Of a stretch of DNA of 64,000 bases, positions 24,500-36,400 are shown one piece after another. Position 1 is the stretch's first letter; each line of letters opens with the position of its first letter. Under the pieces are notes generated by a model that ran no database searches, was not told where the DNA came from, and was given only the letters and a program-made list of their open reading frames with translations. Location: contig WHVY01000006.1 in NCBI GenBank assembly GCA_022266195.1, forward strand, positions 2,852,001 to 2,916,000, given 5' to 3'. Position numbers and translations under genes: made by a program. Source of the stretch: Tetranychus cinnabarinus. Its lineage: Eukaryota; Arthropoda; Arachnida; Trombidiformes; Tetranychidae.

Positions 24500-24945
24500 T
24501 TGAACGATGACAATTTGGTTTAAAACAAATAAAAAAAGATTGACTTTTATTAAAATTCAAGTCTAGATTTAACTTGACTTGACATTCGGTTGGGTTAACT
24601 TTAAACTGAAATATTAACCAAAATTGTTGCTTCTCTTTATCCCATGAAACACAGAATAATTATCATGAAAACAAATCTATCTTAAACATTATCATCATCA
24701 TTTGATTATATATCTTGTCATATTATTTATCAACCTTTTCTTCTTCTTTCTTCTTTCTTCTTCTTCTTCTTCCCAATGATCAATCTCCTCCTTTCCTTCC
24801 TTCCTTCCTCCTCCTATTAACACTTACATTGATTCAAGTGTAAATTCGGCCTTGCAAATTAACTCTTACACATGAAATTAATAGGAAAATAACAAAGTTA
24901 ACCTTAAGGCAATCCTCACAATAAATCAAATCAATAATATATTTT

Positions 24946-27360
24946 TATCATCACATGCTGTTAGACTTATGAATAATTGGCTATGATGTAAATATTTCGT
25001 AAATTGTTAATCCTTCAAGACCTGAAATTTCATTGCATCTTCAAATGTTAACATTATCTCGAGTCTTAACAATACAACTTGTCTTCAGTGCTTTCACTTT
25101 CAACGTTATTATTGTAAACAAGCAGTTGATTGATTGAACATGAGTAACTCAATAGATGTCAATTAAATAGGTTAATCATAAACAACCAATTGAAGGTTTT
25201 TCCTTTGAAAAACATTGTTCTTATTTGATAAACTCAACTGAAAATATCTTCAAAAGTATATTTTATCAACAGCAAGAAAGATATAAACAATTATTGTTAT
25301 TGATATCCAGGTAAACCCACCAATAAGATGAAAAAACTTCCACTCTTCCTGTTTTTCAACAGAATCATTTCACATTTCAGATTATTCACATTTTTTTCAA
25401 GCCTTACAGTTTGATTGCCTTTAATTGTCCACTTTAAATGTCATACACTGAAGTCAATCTGATTTGTATCAATAAATTTTCAGGGTTCCTTGCAATGAGA
25501 AAATCCTTTTCCTTAAATGTTCACCCCTGATGAACGCATTTGAAAAGATTAATTGGTGATTAAATACACGGAAGAGTTTCTATGTTATCTGAATAAGTTC
25601 ATTGGCTTTCAGGCTTAACTCGTGAGGCAAGTTCATTGGCCATAAATTTTAATACCGATTCTATCCAGTATTTGCAGGAAAATCATGGCTCGAGAAATCA
25701 TTAACATTGCCATCAAAAGTCAAGATCAAGATAATGAATTGAAGGATATCAAAATAAAATCAGATATGAATACTGATATCTTGAAATGGTTAATCTTGTC
25801 AAATGTTGATCATTGAGTTTATTTATGCAATTTTGCTTAAACCTGAATCAGCCAATGAATTGATATCAGATGACCCTCAACCGATAACCAGACTTAACCA
25901 GTGGCTCTCAATGAACCAGGGATAAATGATTTATAAATATCAATGTCTAATTGTCAATGGTGTTTCAATATGTTATTGACAATAATGAGAAACTGGTTAA
26001 GAGCTACTAAAGCTGGTGTAAGCCGAAAAGTGGCTAAACCCAAGTGTTTGCTCTAAAGAGATTTACTTTAATTTGGTTGGTCAAATTCAATCAGATCGGT
26101 TTCTCCTTCAATCAATTGAACTTCGCCTTGAAGCAATTTCAAGTATCATTGAAATTGAGAATTGACAATGCAAATGAAGAGCGAAAAGCCAGTGAAAACC
26201 AGTGAAAGTTGAGTGTAAACTGGGCTCAAACCAAATCCAAAATGTGATAAACACAAAACTGACAATTGTTTACTGTCTCAATGCAAGTTGAAGTTGATCA
26301 AATAGATTTCATAATTAGAATTTCTATTTGACAGCTGCTTAATCATAATGATTCAAGCTGAAATTATTGGTCATCACATTTTCATGAGAGTTTTAAGGTG
26401 ATTGGAATAAATGAGCATAAATGAAATTCTGGTTTAAAGGGTTCGCCTTCAAAATATAATAACTAAACTTTTTTGGATAAAGCTCAAGTCAAAATAGATG
26501 AAAATAAAAAATGAATATTTCTCATCATTATCTCTAGTCTCTAGGCTCAATCAGGATTTATTTAATCAAGGAATTAACACAAATTATTCACCGTAATCCT
26601 GAATCATTCAAATTAAGGTGTTCATTCGCAGAGCTCATTATGTGTTTCTAGCCTAAAGACCTCTATTGTTGACATTATCTGGTTTGAAATAGCTATTTGA
26701 CCCTTTACCGGTTTAAAGATCGATGAATGACCTTATCAAGGTGATTCTTGACTTTCTCATCATTATGATATGGTGTAAATGAGGTTGCCCGATAATCTGG
26801 TTAGAAGAAAAGAAAGAAAGAAAGAAAGGGAATGAAAAAACGTAAATCTCTTGTTAGATTATCAAAGATTAAGAGCTCTTTAAGTATGATTATTATTAAA
26901 ACACAATTGACAAGAGATACAATTGAATACATGAGAGGATCAATCAAGACTATTGAAGGTTTGGATAGATCAATTCAAGCGAATATATCGTACTTTACTC
27001 TATGATCAGGATAGACCTGGACTTTGATTTATCCAGGTATTGTGATTGTTAATAATAAAAGGTAAATAATTTTGAGGCCAACCCGATTCAAAGTGACAAT
27101 TTCAATTGACTTGCCTTCAATAAATGATGTGACGTCAACATTAGATTATTAATTGATACCATTGTTTATAATTGTTGATTAGGTTCCTTAGACTGAAAAG
27201 CATATGATTCATTTTCAGGTTTTATCTGACCAAATAGTAAGGAAACATCCGTAAAAGATTTAAGTGGATGAATTAGGGATCAACTTGGAACGGAAAAATT
27301 GCCACTTGTTGACTAATTGTGCAATGAGGTATTTGAACAGATTTACAATCAAATGCACTG
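24946..27360. other. Unique spacer of the UGT palindrome
   Basis: About 2.4 kb between the two arms with no supported coding sequence. Only a short GAAA-type repeat near 26810-26828 stands out. It probably contains the diverging upstream regions of both UGT copies, since both genes are transcribed away from it. Confidence 0.6.
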
Positions 27361-29962
27361 ATAAATTTATTATTGATTTGATTTATTGTTAGGATTACCT
27401 TAAGGTTAACTTTGTTATTTTCCTATTAATTTCATGTGTAAGAGTTAATTTGCAAGGCCGAATTTACACTTGAATCAATGTAAGTGTTAATAGGAGGAGG
27501 AAGGAAGGAAGGAAAGGAGGAGATTGATCATTGGGAAGAAGAAGAAGAAGAAAGAAGAAAGAAGAAGAAAAGGTTGATAAATAATATGACAAGATATATA
27601 ATCAAATGATGATGATAATGTTTAAGATAGATTTGTTTTCATGATAATTATTCTGTGTTTCATGGGATAAAGAGAAGCAACAATTTTGGTTAATATTTCA
27701 GTTTAAAGTTAACCCAACCGAATGTCAAGTCAAGTTAAATCTAGACTTGAATTTTAATAAAAGTCAATCTTTTTTATTTGTTTTAAACCAAATTGTCATC
27801 GTTCAATTATCTCTCTCTCTCTCTCTTATCATCCATCTTCTTACCTTCTCACTCTGTCATTTTGTCTTCTAATCAGTTAGTCTCTGTCTTTCTCTCTCAC
27901 TTACTCTATCTTACTGTCTATCTTTACATCTCTCCTTTGCTCTCTAAAAGCACACAATTTTTGTGTCTTCTTTATCTTCTTCTTCTTCTGCTTCATCTTC
28001 TGACTATTAGTTTGGCTACTTTTACTTGGTTACTCATTTCAGAATTCATTTCACCAAGTTAACATCAACATTTTCAACAATTTAAGTTTTCAGTTTCAGT
28101 TTCAATTTTACTGTTTGACTGTTCCACTGTTTTGCCATTGTACTAGTTTACAATTTGTTAATTTATATCAATCATCATCAATTTAAACATCAACAAAAAT
28201 ATCAACAAGATAAATATTATTTAATATATCAACATTACTACGAAAACCTTGAAATTAAAGATGAAGCTAAAAATTGCATTTCTTCCTATGGACGGGTAAG
28301 TTTTCATATTATTTTATTTCTTGATTTATTTATATAGAAATATTTCAAAATTTTTACATCATTATTATGTAATTGTTTTCAATAGGCATGGACATGTAAA
28401 TGCTTGTATTGGTTTGGCTAAAATATTACAAAAATATAATCATGAATGTATTTTTGTTGTACCAAAAAATTGGACAAAAGCTGTTGCAGGAAATAATTTT
28501 GGTATTGAATCAATTGTTGCTGATGGTTTTGAAGCTGATAGAGATCCTCAAGAAAAATGGGGTAAATTCATGGAGGAAAGATCACGAGTATTTGATATGG
28601 AGACAATTGAAAAATTTATTCATTTAAATGTGCCAAGTAATGAAAATTTTTATGATTATTTGTTAAAAACAGATGATCAATATACAGTGATTCTTGAAAG
28701 AATGAAACCAGATTTGATTATATTTGATTTTTGGGTTTCTGTTCCTGCAATTATTAATTCTGGAATACCTTATGTGGTTCTATGGTCAACCAGTCCATTG
28801 ATTGCTTATTGGGGACCAAATGTACCACCATATTCATCAGCTCTTGGAATAAATGATGATCCTTCAGAATTTGAGAGACTACGTTTGGCATTTAATGATA
28901 GTTTGGCTGTTATTAAAAAACAATTTGACGAATTGTTTCGATCTAAAGGAATTGATCCAGATTCAGAGGATCGTCTTGATTTCTCTATACTTGGTAAATC
29001 ACCATATTTAAATTTATATCCTTATCCAGAGGATTTAGATTATTCTGAATTTGGTCCAGTTCCAGATAAATGGTTTAGAGTTGATCATATGGTACGAGGA
29101 AGTGATGATATACCACTTGGAATAGATGAAAGTTTCTTTAAAGAGAATGCTGATTCAAAGATTATACTATTTTCACTTGGTTCACTTGGAACATCAAATT
29201 ATAAATTGATGAGTCGATTAATTGGCATATTGGGTAAATCACCACACAAGTTTATTGTATCAAAGGGTATACACCATGATAAAATTGTATTACCTGATAA
29301 TATGGTTGGATCAAAATATTTGAATCAAATGAAGATAATGCCTCGTGTTGATATGGTTATACATCATGGTGGTAATAACAGTTTCATTGAGACAATTTAT
29401 TTTGGTAAACCTTTTATTGTTATGCCATTATTTGGTGATCAACATGATAATGGACGACGAGCTGTTGACAAGAAGATTGGTAAATTTTTCTTACCCTATC
29501 GAGTAACTGAAAGTGAATTATTGAATGGTATTGATGAAATTCTTAATGATAAAGAATTAATTAAAAGAGTTGAATTGATTGGTAAACATTTAAGAGAAAC
29601 AAAAAGTCATGATATTTTAAATGAGAAGCTAATTGAAGTGGTTAAAAATGGACCATTGGATAAATTATCGAAAGCAACTAAAAAAACAATAACATCACCA
29701 CCAGTAAAGACAGTTGGACAAACAGTACCTTCTTCACAAGTTGAAATGAATGACAATAATCAAAGGACGATTAACATGAATGGAAAGATGAATGGAAACA
29801 TAACAGTTAATAACATGACAAACAATATGAATGGAAATAATACAACAACAACAACATCGCAAGATAAATCTGGTAAAATATCACCAGTTTGGAATGAACC
29901 ATCAATTCTAATTGAGTCCTAACTATTACTCAATCTGGCATGAGCCACTATATATCTTTAAT
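27361..29962. repeat. Right arm of the UGT inverted duplication
   Basis: Inverted copy of 20466-24945 lacking the transposon. It begins in the sequence around GATTTGATTTATTGTTAGG and ends at CTATATATCTTTAAT just beyond the UGT stop, after which similarity to the left arm ends. It serves as the pre-insertion allele for the Merlin element. Confidence 0.92.
28261..29922 (+). CDS. UDP-glycosyltransferase, intact copy (mite, bacterial-like clade)
   Basis: Family-1 glycosyltransferase (GT-B fold) that transfers sugar from a UDP donor to small lipophilic acceptors, including toxins. Two exons, 28261-28295 and 28386-29922, join in phase 2 over a 90-bp intron that splits the HGH motif, giving 523 aa. 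The N-terminal beta strand KIAFLPMDGHGHVNACIGLA carries the acceptor-side catalytic His (H13/H15 region). The donor signature HHGGNNSFIET is at 338-348, with GDQHDNGRR at 362-370. There is no C-terminal membrane anchor, unlike typical animal UGTs, so it is probably cytosolic; this matches mite UGTs thought to be acquired from bacteria. The C-terminal extension of about 80 residues is Asn/Met/Gly/Thr-rich with NGKMNGN and NNMNGNN units. Substrate unknown. Confidence 0.92.
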
Positions 29963-30493
29963 AATCATTCTGGCATAGATTTATTACCATTTGATAATTT
30001 CCTTCATTATTTTAATCAAAAACACAAATTACCTCTCGACCTGTTGTATGCGTACCCCTTCATCCTCTTACATTTCGTTTATTTCTATTTAATAACATTT
30101 TACTTTATCGAAAATAAAATATTTCCACTTGAAAATCTCAGTTTCTATCCTGTTCTTCAATGGTGTTATACTGTAAACTTCACCCCTCTGATTGATTGAT
30201 ACTTTCAAACGTAAATGCGAGATCATCGCTTAATTTGATGGAGTAATAGTTATTGATTCAACAATTGTATGAATTAGTTTACTCATTCATCACTAAATTT
30301 GTCTTTGAGTATCTTATCAGGAAGCAATGAATCAAGGAAACGTTGAAGGACCCGATTCTGTTGCGTATTGATTTTTTTTGCAACAATAAGCAATAACAAT
30401 AAGATCATTGTAGGTTTGAAAATGTTTAATTTATATGAGAAATTTTGAGATGAAATTTGACATAGGTTTTGAACATGCTAATTAATTAGTTAA
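29963..30493. other. Interval between UGT and the protease-homologue gene
   Basis: About 530 bp of AT-rich sequence between convergent genes. It holds the UGT 3' flank beyond the palindrome edge and the 3'UTR of the next gene. Nothing else seen. Confidence 0.45.
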
Positions 30494-33400
30494 CTATAAT
30501 TTAGAAGTTACATTTAAAACATTGTTAACACCTAAAATAGACGGACTTTTGGACGTTTTTGGAGCTGTCATCGACGTCTTATCAGTCGGTGTTGTTGATG
30601 GTGAAAATGAATAAGGTAAAGTTTGTGGTAATGTTGTTGTTGATATTGATTGTGAAGATCCAAGTGCTAGTGATTGTGAGGTTGGTGGTGGTGATGACGA
30701 CGATAATGATAAAGGTAAAGATGAAGGTACTGGTGACGATGTTGATGATAATGAAAAAGCTGATGATTCTGGTGAGTAGGTAGATGATATTGGTGATAAG
30801 GTGGTTTGATAAGATGATGGAACTAATGTATCATTAAGAAGAATTGACTTGTTAGTTGTGGTAAGTGTTTCAAGAGTTGAATTGATTGGAAATTTATCGA
30901 GAGTTGTCCTGTTACTATCAACGATATCTGTTAAATCCATTGACCTGCCATTTTCAGATCTTAGAGTATTTGAATTTGAATCATTTAGGCCATTCAATAG
31001 CTTTATTTCGTCTTTTAGTGAATTATTGTGATTAATCTCTTGATAATCCATTTCTTTTGTTAGAGATACATTAACCAATGGACTTTCATTTGGTCTAGTG
31101 TAGGCTGAAGAGTTGCTTGAATCTAAATTCAATGATCTCGATCGGTCAGCAGCTTTTTTCATGTCCATATCACTGAGTGGTTGGTAGTTAGTAGTGTTGA
31201 CTGTACTAATGTTGGAGACATCCTTTAGATTATCATGAGTAAATTTAGGAGCAGATTTAGCAGCATTGTCAATATTTTTGTCAACTGTTTCATCGATTGT
31301 TGTTATATTGTTCAAGACTGGGCTACTCAGGTCAAAAGTATAATTGTAACGCGCTTCCATTTTAGATTGGTACAAATGGTTGGCTACAACTTGGTTGATA
31401 AAGTCTTTCATGGCAAATATGTTTGAAAAAACGGATGGATGTTTGGTGTAGCTAGTTCTTGGACTAGCGTAAGAAACAAATCCTCCAATAAACCATTCGG
31501 TAGAGCTTGATAGACAGACCAAATTGGAACCAGGATCGGGAACAGAGTCGGGAGATTCATCGCTTGGTGAGGCACAAATTTGACGCTGGTTAATGGATGA
31601 GTTAAAATGTCTACGGTCATTACACATTGAGCGATCCTGAATTAAGTAGGGACGGGCTTCAGTTTCACCAAGAACGGGCATAAAACACGTTATATCGGAG
31701 GCAACATCAGACTCGGGAAGACAAATGGAACTCATCAGACTTGAACTCAAGGGTAAAGGTTGCTTAAGATTTATTAAAGCTAAATCAAAATCACGAATAT
31801 AAAGATAACGGAATTTAGAAGTATGCGGATGAAGAATTACTCGATCTACAGCTCCAAGGAATCGACTTGAATTTGCCTTTACAATTAATGGTTCATCAAT
31901 GATTTGTCTAGAATAATCAAAAAGAAACAAAAAATTATTAGATAAATGTTTTATTGGACTTCATTTTTGATTTATAAATAAATGATAAGTTTATTGATTA
32001 TCAAAGTTAATATCTGATTCAAGTATTATTGAATAAGACAGATGGTTAATAAACTACACCATTTGAGTATCAAATGCTTCACCATTCAATGAACTATGTT
32101 TTTGATCCTCTCTTTTCCACTATACACTGCCTGGTTCAATGATTTTTAGCTGAGTTTCATCTTGTTTTTTGATTAATGAAAATGTTAATGCTATTGATTT
32201 GTTAAGTTATTAGCTAAAAAACAATCAAAGATATTAAAATAGGAAGCAATATCATGGCCTCACGCGGTGTTAGCCTTACCTTAAACATTCAGCAGACGAT
32301 AAAAGCCACATTGGTGATATAATTTGAGCAAGACATTGTTTTTTACCAGTCGATTTGGTTCTATTTGCCTCTATGATTACCATTGATTGGATTTCGTTTG
32401 GACTTGTTGCTCGAGTTGCCCGACTAAGCGGAACATTAGAATTGATCGCAGGTAAAGCCAATAACGAAGCTGTTATTGTTGATGACGGTGAACCGGTTGG
32501 AGTTGCAACTGTAGGTTGAGTTGAAGTTGGTACCGAAGATGGTGTCGTTTGATTTAATGGAGTAAATGAGGTTTGAGGAGAAGATGAATTTTTCATAGTT
32601 TCCTGAGTAGTGGTGGCCATGGTGGTTACAATTGTGTTGGACTTGGTGGTTAGAGTTGATGTGGAAGTAGAAGTTGTAGTTGGAATTGGTGTCGAAGTCG
32701 AAGGTGTTGGTGAAGAGGTTATGACTAAGGGAAGAGAGGAGGAAGGTGGAGGTGAGGATGAGATCGAGGGTTCCAAAGGTGTGGCCATCATGCTACATTT
32801 AAATGTTTGGCACGAAAGTATCAGGATTGATGATGAGTTACAGTTTTCAATAGAGATGACACTAGATCCATTGTAGGTAACCCATTCAACCTCTCCTATT
32901 GTTTTAACCATAGCTGTAGTGTAATTAATAGCCGATTCAAGGCCCATTTTTTGGCATAATTTGGAGTAATCAGATTCACTGAGGGAAGATTCATCAGCAC
33001 AGACTAAAGCCCAATTTCCAGTGGACGGGTTGACCATAGAAACAACATTATTCTCGTCAGTTTTAACTGGAAACAAAAGATTGAAAGATTGAAAGATTAG
33101 AACACAAAAAATGAAACAAATTCAATAGACCAATAAGTTAAACTTACCACAAGACCATTCATCACTTCCATCGACATGACAGTGTTTTTGACCGTCACAA
33201 ACCAAGGTTTTGTCGATACAATCCCCGTTCCAACATTTGTATTCATCAACAGTACATGCTGTTAATTGTGAAAGAGAGAGAAAAATATATTAGTAAATTG
33301 TGGCGATAAACACATTGATTAGTGGTAGGTTGATTGAATTGATTCCGGGCTTATTGGCTTGTTTTTGTTTCCTTTTAGTGTTTACAGGAAAAGTGTTTTT

Positions 33401-36400
33401 GATAAGTGAAGCAAATTGATTCTAATTGTGTTCACTATTAAATTACTTTAGCATAAAGATCACAAATAAAGATCAAGTTGAGGAAAAAATGTCAGGTAAA
33501 ATGGCAAGTAAAGGATTGAATGTTTAAAGTCTATTGACACATTAAATCGAGTGTGAAATGTGATTGTCGGGAAAAAATTGGGTGACCTTTCAGAACGATG
33601 TCTGAATTGGCATTTTTAATCTCTTTATGAAAAACCAGTTAATTAAGCTTTGACAAGTAATTAACACCATCAATAATAGGAAGTTAATCATTTAAAGTGT
33701 ATTTTTGAGCTTCTGATGGACCAACAAAAGGCTAAGATGAGTTGATGATAGCTTCATTGACTTTCTCAATCAGTGATCAACAACAGTGAAAAGGTTGCAA
33801 TTTAAAACAGAAACAATCAAAAGCGAAATCACAAAGAAGTTTATCATTCCAATGTCAATAGTTAAGTGATGAAAAGGTATATAATATTCAATTGTCGGGT
33901 GACTAATCAAGTGAATCAAGTGAAGAGTTTGAATGAAGAAAAAAATTAAATGTAAAACACAAGATTGCCCTTGGTTTAGTTAGATAAAGACTCAATATTT
34001 CACCTAAACTGGAATTGGAATTTCCATTTGCAATTGTGATTGTTGTGTAAATAATGGCAGATTATCTTCAATCCTGAAATCTAAGTGATTAGTAAATTTT
34101 CCATCATTTACTATTCAATAACCTGTGATTCCGTTGTTATTGTCAACTCTTGATTTTGACAAAACTCAACATGTTTTCAACCTAAATCAATGTAAATTCA
34201 ATTTGGGTTTCAACCATTATGTCAATTCAATTGATAATATTTCCTTTTCCGTGCTCTTGAACACAATTTACAAATCACTTTTACTCAGGAGAAGTTGAAT
34301 AAACAATTGAAAAGGGAAAAAATGAGGAAAAATGTAAATACACAGAATTTCAATTGAGACAATATTTTCAGAAATAATAGTTTAAATAAACGTTTCAATT
34401 CAATAATTATGATAATTTGCTAAATTTACACAATTTAAACATTTTCAAAGCTACCTTAACCTAGACTGCCTTGAATGATTATTCAATATGTACAATGGGT
34501 TAACAAAAGTATTGGTTTGTACATTAAACTTGGTAACTTGAATTATTCCAGTTTATTCCGAGCATTTTTTTTCTTCATCAACTATTAATATCTTTTAATT
34601 GTCACCAAGGAAAATCATTGAAACCACAGAAACAGCTTGAAATCCGTAAGATTCAGATGAATAACAACTTATACGCTGTTTATTTTTATCATAAGAGTAT
34701 CTTAGAGTTATATTTTTCCCAATCAACATCAACATCTAGGATTTTCAAGGATCACGATTTAAGTTGATTGTTGGTAAAATGTTATTACCAATTTAACAAT
34801 CATTTAGATTGTCTATTTCAAAATTGGTACTAAATGTTCAATTAAAGTGGGCAAAAAAGTGAAACGATTGACCTAAAGAGAGCAACTCTAATACCATTAC
34901 ATTGGAAACTTAATTAATACCTTTCAATGTTAAGGGAATCCTATTCATCTTGAAGTAAAAAATGAAATCAATCAAAGATTAGTTTCATTATAAATATTGA
35001 TAACCTCACCTTTTACCTTTCTCATACTGATGTAAGTTTCATGGTAAAACCATGGAAAATCCATTAATATTAAGACGAGCAACAAAGATTGAATGGACAA
35101 ACTATTATATAATGAAAGATATCATCTGGTAATCATAGTTTCAACTAAATATCATTTAGAGGTTTAAAGAAACAAACAAAATGAAGACTTTCCTTTTCAT
35201 CTCGACCTTAGGCTATTTACCCTCTAAACTTTCCTCCCTGCCTTACCCAAACTCTTACCCAAAATTAGGTTAAAGTGAGAGTGGGTCATAACATCGGTGG
35301 ATATGTACAGATGTATCTTGTTGGGTCACTTTCACTTGATGGCTACAAAGATGTTTATCGTGATTAAGGTTGAATAATGGGAAGAAGAAGATGAAGAAGG
35401 CGAAAATAAAAAAGGTACATTAAAAATACACGGAAATATAAATAGCTATCATCTTACTCTCCAGGTAGTAATGGGCAACTTTGATTTCTTTTCATTTCTG
35501 GTTATCCATCAATTAATTGACTGTTAGCTGGTCAATTCCTTAGTACAAAGTTTACCGAACCATAATACATTAAAGAAGCTTCAACTTTGAAACAGTGAGA
35601 TTTAAGGTTAGGATAAAGTAGTATAACCACATCTCACAGTGGGATTAACCATAATAATTTAACTTAATTTGACCTAAATTCAGTTCAAAAGTTTCCTTTA
35701 TACTTACAAGACGTTTAACTTTTCCTCACTTCATTTTCACCTCAAGATTAATGAACTTAACATCTCAACCTCAACAGTTTTGACAAAAAAATGTAATCTT
35801 ATATGAAAACTATCAAGGAAATTGGATATTATTACAAGACATTTTGTACAATTTACATGAGAAATCAGTGATTTCAATCACATTTTCACTCAACTTGATC
35901 AGAATGCAAATTATCATTCAACTTACTGCAGTTTGATTCATCTGTACCATCAATACAATCCTTGGAGCCATCGCATCGTAACGAGCTTTCAACGCACATA
36001 TTGTCACAGAAAAATTTACCAACAGATAAACAGGTTGAATGGTCAACTGTGGAGAGATTGGGAAAAATGATTAAACTCTGGTAGACCATTTGGTTGAATA
36101 ATTTTTAAACCGACAAAAGGGTTTAAACTTGACTTGGTAACAATCATTGTAAGTTAAATAACAAAGGCTAAAACCGGTAATTGAGTTTTTTTCTGGTTTA
36201 CTACAAAATTATAATTATAATCAACATAATACGTTGTCCGTATAATAATAACTATTATACCTTTTCTTGAACAATCATTAACAAACCCTTTTCTTCTTGT
36301 CCATCTTCATATAAATCTTGTACTTTTCTGCCGAGGACTGAACCAGAAATTGAATGTTTGCTATCCTCAATTATCATTATGTAAAATGTTTCATTTAATT

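Larger units (their letters stand above)
20466..24945. repeat. Left arm of a large inverted duplication (UGT palindrome)
   Basis: The reverse complement of this arm matches 27361-29962 almost base for base outside the Merlin insertion. Checked segments include the UGT coding exon, the 90-bp intron, the 5' flank with its microsatellite, and the outer edge (TTAAAGATATATAGTGGCTC here). After subtracting the 1.8 kb transposon the arm is about 2.65 kb against about 2.60 kb on the right. Identity ends abruptly just past the UGT stop on the outside and near 24945 on the inside. Confidence 0.92.

Noticed and set aside
24124..24513. Serine/leucine repeat ORF over the GA microsatellite
   Set aside because: It is translation of a dinucleotide repeat in the UGT 5' flank. 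The same frame in the right arm (27793-28062) is shorter only because the repeat is shorter.
31400..32340. Active serine protease
   Set aside because: The catalytic His and Ser positions are replaced and there is no activation motif; called a protease homologue.
30559..32876. Val/Ile/Met-rich plus-strand ORFs opposite the Ser/Thr-rich exons
   Set aside because: They are antisense shadows of Ser/Thr codon runs in the minus-strand gene.
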